Positions 22,431 to 34,104 of a DNA stretch of 64,000 nt are shown here, piece after piece (the stretch's first letter is position 1; each line of letters begins with the position of its first letter). Source of the stretch: Kingdonia uniflora. Taxonomy: Eukaryota; Streptophyta; Magnoliopsida; Ranunculales; Circaeasteraceae. Position numbers and translations under genes: made by a program. The DNA lies in contig JACGCM010000510.1 in assembly GCA_014058105.1 (NCBI GenBank), forward strand, positions 744,001 to 808,000. The letters are read 5' to 3'. The notes under the pieces were generated by a model. It was not told the origin of the DNA. It saw only the letters and a program-made list of their open reading frames with translations, and did no database searches.

Positions 22431-25400
22431 CTTCTTCTCTTAAACCACAATCCGCTGCAGAGAGAGAAAAAAACATTTCTAAAGAGAGAAAATCTTCAAA
22501 CTTGGACCGTAGTCCACCGTTATACTCTGAGTTTGTTGGGAAAACCGTCGTCTTGCTCTGAAGTGAAAGTGGTGACCTGAAATGATGACTGTTATTCTTC
22601 TAGTATAGGTTAGTAACTCTGTTTCCGCCATTTTGATGTTGTTTGTGGCTTGTCATTGTAGATGATAGTTGCATGAATGAATTGCTTGATAGTTTAAATA
22701 ATTTATTGGGTAAGGCTGAGGGAGAAGGCTTGTTTAATTATAAACTCTGAATAGACTTTTCTTATATGTGGTAGATGCGTTCCAAAAATTTAAAACCCGG
22801 TAGAAAAATGGTTGTATCCTCCAGTGAGGAATCATCGTCGTCTGGTAGGACTATAGATGATGTAGAGGTGAGTGGTATCATTGTTGTTGATATACTGGCT
22901 GTTCATTCAGGGGAGGATGAAAGATTGCATGTGGGGATTGAGACTGGGCAATTTTTTAGGTATCCTGAGAATATAGACGTAACGAAGAAATTTTTGCAGT
23001 ATAAAAAAGGTTTAGATTGAAAATGGGGGAATTATATGATGAATGCAGGGTTGTGGTTTAGGGATCTGGTGAGACCAGGTGGTAAGATAGAGCATTATTA
23101 GGTGCCTTCCCTGGATCAGTGGAAGAGAAATATGGGTATAGGAGATGATATAGATATCTCTTATTACAACGGGACTGGTACAGAAGTCGTAGAGAAAGGA
23201 TTCCTTTGTTACCTGAATCAGGTCGTATATGGGTTGAGCATTCCCCTAACCTTTTTCCAAAAGGGGGTAATGAATGATCTAAAGAACTACCCTGGCCAAT
23301 TAAATGGTAATGTCTTTGAGATGATGAAGGTCTGTGAAGCCCTTAATAAGAGATGGAGAGATGGTGGTATTACGAGACAGTTCGTTGCTGACGATGTCTT
23401 GAAATACTATAAGTTTAAATATATGAAAGATCGAAAGAGCGGATACCTGTTTAGTGATCCGGCGAGGCCAAAATTCTTTGATTTAGAATTTTCTGGGAGA
23501 CCTTGGTGCGACCATCTTGTGATGGTGCGGGGTAATTGAATGCAAGTATCTGGGGAACTGGCGCTCGAGCTGATATATAAGAATTTTAATGAGAGTAAGT
23601 GTTTTCATTCTGCCAGTAGTTCGTCTTTTAACTTGTTGCGAGCTGGTAATATAGTTTATTGTTGATTTGGCAGAGCCTAATCCCAAAGGTGTTGCTGATA
23701 CGTCGAGTCTGTTTGACGTCGTTAGTCGAGAAGGAAACGAACTGAACAAAGTTCTTGGAGAACTAAGTATCCGCAGAGAGAAGAGGCTGAACTCTATAGT
23801 TGGAAAAGTGTATCGAACTCATCGGAATCGAGCTATGGCTACTTCTGGTTCTGCGTATGATGACATTATGGAGATTCCTGCCTGTGCTGCGGGTACTTCG
23901 AGTATCCAAACTCAACAACCTGGAAGAAAAAGTCTGTTGCCCCTTACGGAGCAAACAGTTCTTGCGCAGACTACGTCGGTGGAAACTGAGGTGGTGGATG
24001 CTACTGTAAATGTGGTGCCTCCTCTGAAGAAGCAGAAACAAGAGTCCGGGAAAGATGGCCGAGTTTCTTCAAAGGTGGTCAATCTCAAAGTGGTGGAGCA
24101 GGAGGTGCAAAATTTGGCGAAGCGTGATCCAATACGCCTAGATACTCAAATTCAATCTAGTATATCACAGATATGCATGATGATTATATCTGTTTAAGTA
24201 ATGATGCGATCTATAATACTGCTTTGCTGTATTTGTGGTGCAGTTTTTTATTGCTTGGCGGTCGGCCGCGGAGGTGTTGAAGATAGTTGCTGCAGAGCGT
24301 GCTGAACAGGACGCAGAGAAAGTATCATTGACTAAACAGTTGAAGGAGCGAACTGCGCTATGTGAGAAATTGCAGAAGGAGAAGGCTTTATGGTCGGAGC
24401 AGCTGGAGCATGAGAAAACTTTACAGTAGAAGCAGTTCGAGACAGAGATTACTGTGTTGAAGGAAGAACTCAAAGCTGATGGTAAAAAAGCTCTCGACAG
24501 TGTGGTGGCTGCTCGAAATAGTCTGATTCAGGCCTTTTACTTCTGGGGGTTGAGGAAAGATGATGCCAATCTTGCTATTGCCGGGAAGTATGGTGAGATA
24601 ATTTTCCCAGAAGAGGATGCCTCTCCAGTGGCTGAACGACCTTCTGAGCAGATCCTGGCTTCTCCAGTGGCTGATGATACGACAGAGGTAAAAGGAGTTA
24701 ATTCTTGATTATGTAGTTGTAACATAGTTCAGTGACTTGTTTGGTCGAATTTATCCTTTGTATTGGTGATAAAACTATTTTTGCTAAGACTTAAACTTTT
24801 TGCGGTTGCTATTGATATATGTTGTTTTGATGGTGAATGAATAATTTGTATGTCAGAGGTAGTTCGTTTGAGGTGAAAAGTGAGTAAGATGGAGAAGGCC
24901 TTGAGTCGAACAAGGGATTCTATCAATCGTACTCAATAGGTACACAATAAACTTGAATATGAGAGACGTCTTCATAAATCTAACTTTGATAACACCTTTA
25001 GGGAGCTATTCGAACTTCAATGTAGATATGGGAAGATAAAAATTGAAAGGGATGAGGTTTTACGGAAAGAGAGCGATAGGTTTGTCTTATTCCAAAAATC
25101 CCTTAAGGATAAGCAGTTCGTAGATGAGACTGATAAGTTAAGAGTGTCAAAGGTCATTATTGTCTTTGACACTTTACTTTGAGGCTGAAGTTGATAGTGA
25201 GCGATGCTTGAAGGAGGCCTACTTAGAATAGTTAACTGCGAGAGGTGTAGTGCCAAATCCAACTCAGGTTAAATTCTTAGCGCAAGAAGTGCGTAATCGT
25301 CATAGCATATAGGTAAAAAGATGCTCAGCTCGGGCTGGTGTATCAATCATATGGGGCGGTGTAGGTATAATGCCTGATGAGCTTGACTTTTGCAGGGGCG

Positions 25401-27250
25401 AAAAATGATGAGGATCCTTTTCTTCAATATAAAGAAGGAAGATTGAAGGGTCCAGACACAATTAGAAAATGATCTGAAGCATGCTTGTGACGAACTGGGG
25501 CGATGTAAAGAACGTAATGCGTGTCTGGAGAGGGAAAATGTGGAATGTGATAAGTTATTGCAGAGTTCGGAGAAGAGAGTGAAGTTGTTAGAAGTGTGTT
25601 TACTAGATACGCAAAAATATCTGCAAGTCTCCCAATCGCATTTGAAGAAGTACCTTACTCCAAAGCGGGAATAACGTGCTGTTAAAATAAACTATGAACG
25701 TCAGATAGCTAATGTGATCGAATTTTATGGGGGCGAGCTTGAGAGAGTAAAAAATGAATTTTGACGTTATATCTAAAGCTGTGGTAAAGATGTTGAAGTA
25801 GAGAATGATAAAGTTAAAAATATGTGGTTTGCAAAAGGTAATGAGGGTAGAAGAGCTTCGACCTCGAGACCACGAGCTGAAGGGTCTGAGGAAGAGGAGG
25901 TGGAAGATCTGTAACCTCGCACACAGCCTAAGACTCGGCATCAATAGGTTATAATCTTCGATAAACCTTTACAAGTAAATGTGAGTAGCAGTAGGGTTCC
26001 ATCATAAGCCAACTAAACTGTGGCATATAATTGTGCTCTGCATAATGTAGCTGATTTGTGTATCATAGCTTGATGTTGTAATAAATATTGTTGAATGATA
26101 TGTCTTGCTTGCATGAATATTTGTTGATAGATGTATGCCCTTTGTAATTTGTTCTTCTAGGCTGATGTCGATGAGCAGAGCGAACTCTCTGCTTCAAATA
26201 AAGAACTGACCGCAAAATTGCAGCAGTGTTCGTTGGCGGTTAAAAATACAACCCTGGTGAACTTGAAGTTGGAGGTTGATATATTGGAGCTGCAGAGTCG
26301 GCTGAATGTTGTGACTGTAAAATTGTCAAGGAAGGATGCAGAGATATTGACTGCCCATAATGAAGCCAAGTTGTGGAAAGACTCTTTAAAGAAGAAAAAA
26401 TTGGAAACCATGACTGGGAACCAACAAGTCTTGGATCTGTCGAGTACGATTGAAAAACAGAAGAGCAATTTACTGTATTATCAATCGGCAGTGACAGATA
26501 ATGTTAATCTATTAAAGAAACAGGATGTTGAACTTCGTAATATGCAAGAGCATCTGAAAAAGATAAGTTAGGATTTGCGTGAAGCTCGAGACTCTTGTCA
26601 GAGAAAAAGTGACCGTGCCATAACCCATGAGGAAGCATGTTCCAAGAGAGATCGAGAGCTGAATTGAACCATTAATAAGTATAACACACGGATCTTCGAT
26701 CTTGACCGAGCAAAATAGGCCTTGATACTAGAGTGTAAGCAAGGTAATGAGGTTTGCGAGGAGCTCCATGTGAAGTATAAGGAGTCACAACAGTTGGTGA
26801 AGGTAGCGAATAATGATAGCGAGTGTAAGGAGTTGTGTGAGAAGTTGTAACGTATAAAGCAGGAGATGAAATGTAGTGTGCAGGTAACGAAGCAATATAG
26901 GGGTTCATTGTTGAAGGAGAAAGAGTTTCTGGTAGATCGATACAAGGGTCTTGACGATGAGCTAAACAAAGTGAAGACTGAGCTGTGTGAAGCTATGCTA
27001 CTGACTGCAGATAATGCTTTATTGCGTACTATTGCTATGTTGCATGCTGATGTAAAGGCATTGCGGCAAGAGCATGATTCAACCTTGGCTGCTTTGACAT
27101 GTAGCTAGCACGGCTATCTTATATAGATAATCTGCTGCCGAGAGTTACGGAACTACTAAATGCGTCTCCTACTGTAGGTGATGCTTCTATACCTTTCCCT
27201 GCCATGCTTTCGTCTGGGCCTGGGGAAAGTTCAAATGTTGTACGCCCGAA
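22431..27250 (+). pseudogene. Intron-containing coiled-coil gene antisense to Tat-C pol
   Basis: A plus-strand gene lies between the end of Tat-C pol and where its 3' LTR should be, opposite in direction to gag-pol. A TATA-like ATAATATAAAA sits near 22410, then a leader with a likely intron (GT at 22609, AG at 22773-22774) ending right at the ATG at 22775. Exon blocks: 22775-23594, including FQKGVMNDLKNYPGQLNGNV, DDVLKYYKFKYMKDRKSGYL and FEMMKVCEALNKRW; 23673-24168; 24243-24687; then long heptad-rich stretches 24880-25975 and 26161-27115. The first block resembles the putative gypsy-type transposon domain of plant antisense ORFs. Stops at 23020, 23101 and many after 24900 mark it as decayed. 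Grande and Retand carry comparable antisense ORFs, which supports assigning it to the Tat element rather than to a host gene. Confidence 0.75.
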
Positions 27251-27362
27251 GTGTGAAGAATAGTTAATTGTAATTAGACATAGTGTAAATATGTCTTTGC
27301 TGTAAAAAAAATGTCAAACGTTGAGTAAACAAATGTTTTTGTTTTTGTTCTCTCTATGAATT
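27116..27362 (+). other. 3' tail of the antisense gene
   Basis: After the last long coiled-coil frame the sequence can be read on as YLDNLLPRVTELLNASPTVG to a stop near 27260. It then becomes AT-rich with no further gene and leads into the 78-bp tandem repeat. No AATAAA-type signal is clear. Confidence 0.35.
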
Positions 27363-27750
27363 GTCGAATTGGGTGAACCAATAAATGACCATGTAGAGAT
27401 ATATGACTGGAGCGATGTTGTATTCTCTTTTGCATAGGTCGAATTGAACATGTCAATAAGCAACTGTAAAGAGATGCATTGAATGTTGAAGAGCTGTATA
27501 GCGTGTCTCGGCTAGGTCGAATTGATTGACTCAATAAGCGACCCCCGGGAGAGCATGTATATTGGAAGAGCTATGTTGTAGGTCTCAGTTACTGGTCAAA
27601 TTGAGCGTATCAATAAGCGACCGTGATGAGATGTCTTAAATATTGGATATCTTTTTAATGCATCTCTGCCAGATCGAATTGATTGACTCAATAAGCGACC
27701 CTCGGAGAACGTGTATATTTGAATTGCTATGTTACAGTAATTCTCTGGTA
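27363..27750. repeat. 78-bp minisatellite, five units
   Basis: The anchor GTCGAATTG, usually followed within about 20 bp by TCAATAAGCGACC, recurs at 27363, 27438, 27516, 27595 and 27673, with spacings of 75, 78, 79 and 78 bp. Units 3 and 5 are most alike (GTCGAATTGATTGACTCAAT). It lies between the 3' end of Tat-C pol and the convergent antisense gene. Tat/Ogre-type elements are known to carry tandem repeats downstream of pol, sometimes amplified into satellites. Confidence 0.9.
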
Positions 27751-27845
27751 TAGACGGAGATAGGCAGAAATGCTTGAATTGAGTAGTCCTGCAAGATGAT
27801 GATGAAAAAGTACTTTATTGAATAATATCAGATATTACAGCATGT

Positions 27846-28823
27846 TCATCTTTGATACAGCTTCAATCGACGGGTATTCCACAGATTAAGTATAGGTACA
27901 CCTTCATGTGTGCTAAAATCGTAGAATCCAAAACCACTTTTGCCAGTTATGATAAAAAGACCTTCCCAATTGTCTGCTAATTTCCCTGAATTAGGTGTTT
28001 TGCGATGTTGTGAGATTTCTCTGAGAACGAGGTCTTTAACTTTGAATTCTCGGTGTCGAACACGCTTGTTATAGGATCGGGACAACGCAAGCTGATATCT
28101 TCCAAGATTAACAATGGCTTTATCACGTGTTTCTTCGATCAAATTTAGATTCAAGCAATCTGTAACTCGTTTTCTTCATCTGTCATCTCGTGATCACGTA
28201 TTAGATGATGATATTGAGTGGGAATGATGGATTCAGTCCTGTAGGCCAGTAAAAATGGAGTACAGCCTGTCATTGCTCTGGGAATTATTCGGTAGGCCCA
28301 AAGTACATGTGGTAACTCATTCACTCAGTTCCCTTTTTGTCATCTAAATGCTTCTTGATGTCATCCACAATAGTTTGATTAGTAATCTCAGCTTGTCTGT
28401 TTCCTTGTGGATAATAAGGGTTGGATGGGGAATGGATGATGTTGTGCTCACATTAAGGAACGCCACGATTTTGGAGCCAACGAACTGTGGTCCATTATCA
28501 ATTCTGATAAGATGTGGTCTACCGAAGCGAATAATAATGTTCTCCCAGATAAATCTGATGACTTCTTCTTCTCGTGTTTGGCACAGTGGGACTGCTTCAG
28601 CCCATTTAGTGAAGTAATATGTGGCGATCAACAAATGTTTTTGCTTTCCTGGTACTGTAGGAAACTCTCCTATGAGATCGAGAACCCATCGCCTGAATGG
28701 CCAAGTGACTTGGCTTGAATGTAGTTCGAATGTAGGAGCACGTATTTTAGATCCATGTCGTTGACAAGCGTCACACTTACGAGCATATTCAATTGCCCGT
28801 ACTTTCATCTTAGGCCAAAGCAT
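27846..28823 (-). pseudogene. Tat-C integrase
   Basis: The zinc finger is readable just upstream (HDLHKGTCGSH...CDACQRHG, 28780-28910). The core at 28344-28823 has RWVLDLIGEFPTVPGKQKHL (first Asp), YFTKWAEAVPLCQTREEE and IRIDNGPQFVGSK (second Asp). After a frameshift near 28450 the Glu block reads GNRQAEITNQ in another frame. The C-terminal part (27846-28154) reads NKRVRHREFKVKDLVLREIS and LADNWEGLF, the usual DNA-binding GPF/Y-like module. Stops at 28155-28340 split it. Confidence 0.88.
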
Positions 28824-28991
28824 TCCTTGAGTTAAGGCTCTGTTTGCAAGAGATCATCCTGCTGCATGGGATCCACACGTGCCTTTGTGTAGATCGTGCA
28901 AGAATTGTTATGCTTCTTTTTCAAATAAACAAAGGAGGTATGGACCAGTGACCGAAATTTTGTATAAGAGATTGTCCTGAACAATGTATCT

Positions 28992-29834
28992 TCAAGCATT
29001 GTCAATTAATCTCCATCGTTCTGTAGGATCTTCTGGAAGTGGACCGTCAAATTTATTTTGAGGTTCGATGTATGTAATGAAAGGCTGTCTCCAATCATCT
29101 TCGACCTCCTCGCTGCCCTCAGTATTAATGGTGTTGGACACGATGACATTAATGTTGGGGCTAGAAATGACATTAATTCTTAAGTAACGAGCTTCTGATC
29201 CAAGGACACCAGCAAGGTAAGCGAGTGCATCTGAATGTTTATTTTCTCTACTAAGAAAATGCTCCATAGAAATTGTCTGAAATTTGTTCATTCGTTCGAC
29301 CACTGCAGCAGCATAGTCGACCATTCTCCCATTGGTTTGATATATGCATGTATAATGGTTGACGATTAGTAATGAATCTGTGTAGACAGAGAGTTCTGCT
29401 ACACCCAGTGTGAGTGCCATGTTCAAGCCATGAATTAGTACCTCATATTCTGCTTCATTATTGGATACTTCAAAATTGAGGCGAATGGATTTTTCGAGCC
29501 GATCATTGGAAGGAGTGATCAGGACAATTCCAATTCCTGATCCGGCTAGTCTGACAGAGTTATCGGTCAAAAGTTGCCAACCATTCTTTGCTACCCAGTC
29601 TGATTTATCTTCTGACTGGTCTGCGAGTGGTTCATCTTTTTTACCAATAAAATCATCTTCCCAATCAGGATCGTCAACTGGAAAATCTGTAAGAAAATCT
29701 GCTATAGTTTGACCTTTTTCAGAGTGACGTGGATCAAAATGTATCTCATGTTCTCCGAGTGTTACTGACCACTGCTGAATTCGTCGAGATTTTTCGCGCT
29801 TGGATAAGATTTTGCGGAGTGGATAGTTTGTCAA
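28992..29834 (-). pseudogene. Tat-C RNase H region, including the extra RNase H
   Basis: One 280-codon open frame. It starts with the end of the native RNase H (TNYPLRKILSKREKSRRIQQ, HFDPRHSEKGQTIADFL). A linker with DDPDWEDDF follows, then a second RNase H: LLTDNSVRLAGSGIGIVL, NNEAEYEVLIHGLNMALTLG, ELSVYTDSLLIVNHY, HSDALAYLAGVLG. All four acidic positions (D, E, D, D) are readable. A second, archaeal-type RNase H is diagnostic of the Tat clade. This segment is open, but stops flank it, so it is not part of an intact polyprotein. Confidence 0.92.
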
Positions 29835-30025
29835 AACACGAATAGTATGAGCTTGGAAATACTATTTTAATTTTTGGGATGTATAGACGAGAGCGAGAAG
29901 AAGCTTCTCAATTTTGGTGTACCTCGTTTTAGCGGGAGTCAGAGTGTTGCTGATAAAATAGACTGGTTTCTCAGTCTTTTCTTCAAGTTGAAGAAGAACG
30001 GAGCTGAGAGATGTATCCATGACAG

Positions 30026-31168
30026 CTAGATATACTGTGAGTCTTCTCTATCTGCTGGCGTGCTCATAACTGGTGGTTTGGCCAAATAATGTTTGAGTTC
30101 GAGGAAAGCCTCTTCATATTTGTCTGTCCATTCGATCTTTGGGTTTTTCTTTAATTTTCCTTTTGATGTACCCTGTCTTAATAGATTGAATAGATGTCGA
30201 CATTTGTCTGATGATTTGGATACAAATCTGTTGAGTGTTGCGATCTTCCCAGCTAGTTTCTGAGCGTCCTTCTTTATCTTTGGTGAAGGCATAGCTAAGA
30301 GAGCTCGTATGCTTAACGGATCAGCTTCAATCCCTCTTTTGCTTATTAGATGGCCCAAAAAAATTCTGGATTGAACGCCGAACTGGCACTTATCAGGATT
30401 TAAGCGCATCTTATAAGATTGGAAAATCTCAAAAGTTGCTCATAAATCTGTAAGGTGGTCCTCTCTCTTGAGACTTTTGGAGAGCATATCGTCAATGTAG
30501 ACCTCCATTATTTTACTGAGATGGTCTTTGAACATCTGTGTCATCAATCTTTGATAGGTAGCGCCAGCATTTTTTAGGCCGAAAGGCATGACTTTATAGC
30601 AATAAAGACCTTGTTCAGTGATGAACGCAGTCTTGTCTTGATCTTCAGGAAGAAGTGGTATCTGATTGTAGCCTGATGCAGCATCCATCATTAAGAGGAG
30701 TTCATGCCTTACTGTAGAATCGAGCAGATGATTGATGATCGGAAGTGGAAAGCTATCTTTCGAAGTATGTTGGTTGAGATTCGTGAAATCAACATAGACT
30801 CTGATTTTGTCATTCATCTTTGGGACTGCGACAATATTCGAGATCCAGTCCGGGTAAATAGTTTTGCGAATAAAACCGACCTCAATCAATTTGTCGATAT
30901 CTTTATTTACTTCGTCTCGTAGTTTTGGTGCTAGAGTTTGTTGCTTTGGTTTGACCGGTTCTGCATTATCTTTCAACCCTAGCTTGTGGCATGCTATAGC
31001 TGGAACGATCCCTGACATTTCATAAAATGTTCGTGCAAAGACGTCATTGTTCTCTGTGAGGAATTGTATGAGATTTGAGCATTCTTCCGTACTCAAGAGA
31101 GTTCCAATATGAGTTCCTTTTTGCGTGCCACTGATCTCGACGTACTCTGTTGGTTTGACGCTTGGCAA
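30026..31168 (-). pseudogene. Tat-C reverse transcriptase
   Basis: A 242-codon frame (30440-31168) holds MPSVKPTEYVEISGTQKGTH, FARTFYEMSGIVPAIACHKL, IVAVPKMNDKIRVYVDFTNL, MDAASGYNQIPLLPEDQDKT, VMPFGLKNAGATYQRLMTQM and VYIDDMLSK with an intact YIDD. A stop near 30437 is followed by the thumb frame (30026-30409): MRLNPDKCQFGVQSRIFLGH then the connection. Apart from that stop this is one of the best-kept RT domains here. The pre-RT block EMSGIVP parallels EMPGIDP in Tat-A. Confidence 0.92.
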
Positions 31169-31189
31169 CTGAGGTTCTGCTGGAATTGA

Positions 31190-31836
31190 TTGTTGTAATT
31201 GTTATGTAAGAGTTGTTATAGCTGGCTTTGCTTAAATGGAAATAGTGTTATCACAAGCTCGAGCCAATTTCTGGCTTCCTTTGATTTTGTAGATCCCTCC
31301 TTTCCAGTCGAATAGTAACGCCTGATGATATGTGGAGGGAATAGCTTTCATGTTATACAACCATGGTCGTCCCATGATGCCTAGGTAACGGGATTTGGCC
31401 TTGATGACATAAAAACTATGTCAAGTGTGACTAGCCCGACTGTGATGGGAAGTGTGATTTTCCCCACGCGTTCTTCCATAGAGCCATTGAATCCAGAGAC
31501 ATTGATGTCACTCGGTTCGACTTTGTCTGCTAATCCCATTTGGTCGATTATGCTCTGGAAAATTAGTTCGATGCTGCTGCCGGTATCTACCATCATCGTA
31601 TGTAGAACTATGTTCTACATTTTTAACATGATGATGAGAGCATCATGGTGCAGAAAGTTAACGTGACGAATTTCACAGTCTTCGAAAGAAATCCCAACTC
31701 GTCGATTGCTGGATTCTGACAACAAATGAACTTTTTTATCTACCATTATCAGATCATGGCATTGTCCAACGCGCCTACGTTTGGACCTGTTGGAGTTGTT
31801 GATTGTCTGAGTCTCAATGAAGTACAAGTGTTTCAC
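31190..31836 (-). pseudogene. Tat-C protease
   Basis: Frame 31615-31836 reads ISFEDCEIRHVNFLHHDALI, the pre-protease block. Frame 31381-31596 reads MMVDTGSSIELIF (active-site DTGSS) and DINVSGFNGSMEERVGKITL. A frame change near 31380-31400 separates these from the flap/C-terminal part (31260-31380), which has RPWLYNMKAIPSTYHQAL-like wording. The catalytic triplet is intact. Confidence 0.85.
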
Positions 31837-32099
31837 TTCATTTGTTTCGTCAACTTAGACAATCGTGGCGTCAGTCTTGTAGCTGCCATCTTTGTAACTT
31901 TTAACGTCGACAATATACTCAAGCATTCGACCTTGTGCAAATATGTTTTGGAGAAGAAATTTCAGTTCGAAGCACTGTTCTGTGTCATGGTGTTGAATCT
32001 GGTGGTGAATGCAGTATGGCTTTCCTGGTATAGGCGGAAGAGTATTGGCATTTCTAAAGTATTTATCTTTTTGTAGGATTGGGTATAAGTCCGCAAGAA

Positions 32100-33360
32100 T
32101 AGTTGTTAACTAGGGTATGCACGGAATTTGTTTCCTTTGTCTTTGGCGTCCTCGATTGTCATAGGACGTGAATCGCTTCATATCACCCCCATAGTCTTTA
32201 CTGCTGTTATGAGCACATTCTTCAGGATAATCTTTGGTGGATAGGGTGATGCGTTGAGGTTTTGACTCCTCAGTTGTCAGTCGCTCAAGGTCGATAAAGT
32301 TGTTGACCTTCTCAATTATATCCTCCAACGTCAGTGGCTTATTGAGAACCAGGTGCTCCTTGACTCATCCATCTACAAGTAGTGCATTGGTGAAAGCCGA
32401 GATTGCAATTTTCTTGTCGAGGTTGTCAATTTTCCGTGCTAGTCTGAAAAATTTCCTGGTAAACGTTTCCAATTTTTCATCTGGTGCCTGGTTGAGGCTG
32501 AACAAAGAGTAAAGACTCTCCTCCTTATCTTTATTGTGCGAATAGTTTTTGACAAACAGTTTGCAAAGTTGTTTGAAAGTGAAGATAGACCCTTCGTTGA
32601 GCGTGTGAAACCATCGAAGAGGTTCGCCTTTTAAACTGGTCGGGAAGAGGTGGCAGAGGATGTGATTAGATGTTGAATATAGCCCCAAAGAATCCTAAAA
32701 TTCTTGGACGTGCTCCACAGGATCTCCCCCTTGCATTTATGAATCTTTGGAGTATGAAAACTGGTGGGTACTTCCTCGTCCAGTAACACTTGTGCGAGCG
32801 GGATCTTCTGTACTTTAGTATAGTTGTTTCCTCCAATGAGTATTTGAGCATCTAACAGCTCCTGTATGCGTTTGTTCACCTGTTCCAGAGTGAGATGTTA
32901 TCGAGACGTGATAGCTCATCTTGTTGTTTGTCCTCCTGGTGGATTATGCTCTCCTGCTACTTCGCCCATACGGTCATAGACCAAAATTCAAGGTTTTTCT
33001 TTGTTTTGTTCCTCTTGTTGTTGCAGATTAATTATTACTCCAGCGGGTAATTGTGGATTGACGTGACCTGGAGGTGGGACTAGCTCTTGCTAAATTTGGG
33101 GAAGTGTTTAATTTCGGCCTTGATTTCGCAGGTGATCATGGATTGATATCCTCGAGGTTGCAGGTAGAACGTTCTACTGTCTTAGATTTGCTGTTATTTG
33201 AGCTTGAAGTGCTTTAATTGTGTTCTGCATACTGGCGAGCTATTTCTCTAGTTCTATTCGTCGTTCGGCTTCTGTTTGCACAGTTGTTCGCAAATTCGTC
33301 ACTCCTTTAGCAGTGTCAGGCAGGACGTTAGGTGATTTTTCTTGATTTGTCATCCTTCAA
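32100..33360 (-). pseudogene. Tat-C gag
   Basis: The start near 33357 reads MTNQEKSPNVLPDTAKG, then Gln/Glu-rich coil (VQTEAERRIELEK). Next come YDRM..., VNKRIQELLDAQ, and EPLRWFHTLNEGSIFTFKQL with YSLFSLNQAPDEKLETFTRK and FRLARKIDNLDKKIAISAF (32365-32688), the retrotransposon gag core. MEDIIEKVNNFIDLERLTTE (32110-32328) closes it. Stops at several points. The same gag class is seen in fragments A and B, supporting a shared lineage. Confidence 0.88.
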
Positions 33361-33416
33361 AAAATGAATACGAAAAAACTGGATCGGAGAACGCTGAGTG
33401 TATGCTTCGTTCCCAC

Positions 33417-33434
33417 AGATGGTGCCAAATATAA
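33417..33434 (-). promoter_or_regulatory. Primer binding site of Tat-C
   Basis: On the minus strand the LTR end (ACCA) is followed by TTATATTTGGCACCATCTGTGGGAA, across about 33411-33434. TTGGCACCATCTGTGGGA is the Tat-type primer site for minus-strand synthesis. The same spacing and TTATATTT spacer occur after the fragment B LTR at 20243. Confidence 0.8.
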
Positions 33435-34104
33435 TGGTTTATTTTTGTATTGAACAAAGATAGTGACTTATACCCTTGAAATATATAATATTTATTAGGA
33501 ATTGGAAGCAATCAGCACAAGTTTTAGCATGGAAAACCCTTGAATGGGTTAAAACCACGACCTCTCCTGAGGATTTTTAGAAAGAATGGTGTTTATATAG
33601 ATACTAGCTATTACAAAGAGAAAGAGATTGAATCTCTGAGCTTTGATCGGGATCACTTTCTCTAAGAGTTCTCTAGGTGATAATCGCCGTCCTGGATTCT
33701 CATCTCCAGGTGTCTTTTCATAGGTCTTATAATATGATCGTTGGTTACATTGATGACGTACGTTTGGGTCATCCGTATTTGATGAGTCTTTATGAGGCCT
33801 TTTATAACGTCTTGATACTTGTTGATCTGTATCGGATCTATTGATGACCTTAGCTGTAACTTTGAACTGTTGATAAAGATATGATCTCTAACGATGTTCG
33901 TATGTATAGAAACTGTTGATGGATATCTGAGTGTCTTCTGCAGTGCGATGTTACTAGATGCTTTAATATCCTCGAACTGTAGGTGAGGAAGTCTATATTA
34001 TAATCTGCTTGCTTTCAATCTTTGGATGATTGTCAGTGTGTTTATACGGACTATGTGAGCTCGAATATCGGTCTGAGTATGAGGATTATAAATAAACCCT
34101 TACA
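33435..34104 (-). mobile_element. 5' LTR of Tat-C
   Basis: On the minus strand the LTR starts TGTAAGGGTTTATTTATAAT at 34104 and ends TACAAAAATAAACCA at 33435, about 670 bp with TG..CA ends. It holds the Tat R-region block CTAAAAATCCTCAGGAGAGG then TCGTGGTTTT, and TTTTCCATGCTAAAACTTG. Its outer end abuts SIRE gag sequence (PPLYDSK) directly. The outer TG/CA assignment may shift by one base, because ACA/ACCCT overlaps the possible target duplication. Confidence 0.85.

Larger units (their letters stand above)
27840..34104 (-). mobile_element. Tat-lineage Ty3/gypsy element C, 5' LTR to integrase
   Basis: Minus-strand order from right to left: LTR (33435-34104), primer site, gag, protease, RT, a four-acid RNase H of the extra (archaeal-like) Tat type, then integrase with its C-terminal domain, ending near 27846. 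The minisatellite and antisense gene to the left (22431-27750) fit the known Tat arrangement and are probably part of the same element, giving at least 12 kb. No 3' LTR could be recognised. Its LTR abuts the resumed SIRE gag at 34105, so it inserted into that copia element or into something already there. Confidence 0.9.

Noticed and set aside
26598..26969. 123-codon minus-strand ORF
   Set aside because: A shadow of the coiled-coil frame on the plus strand; it is Ser/Phe/Cys-rich without motifs.
27363..27750. Regular repeats that might suggest a CRISPR-like array
   Set aside because: Units are whole 78-bp tandem repeats with similar sequence throughout rather than short repeats with unique spacers, and the genome is a plant.
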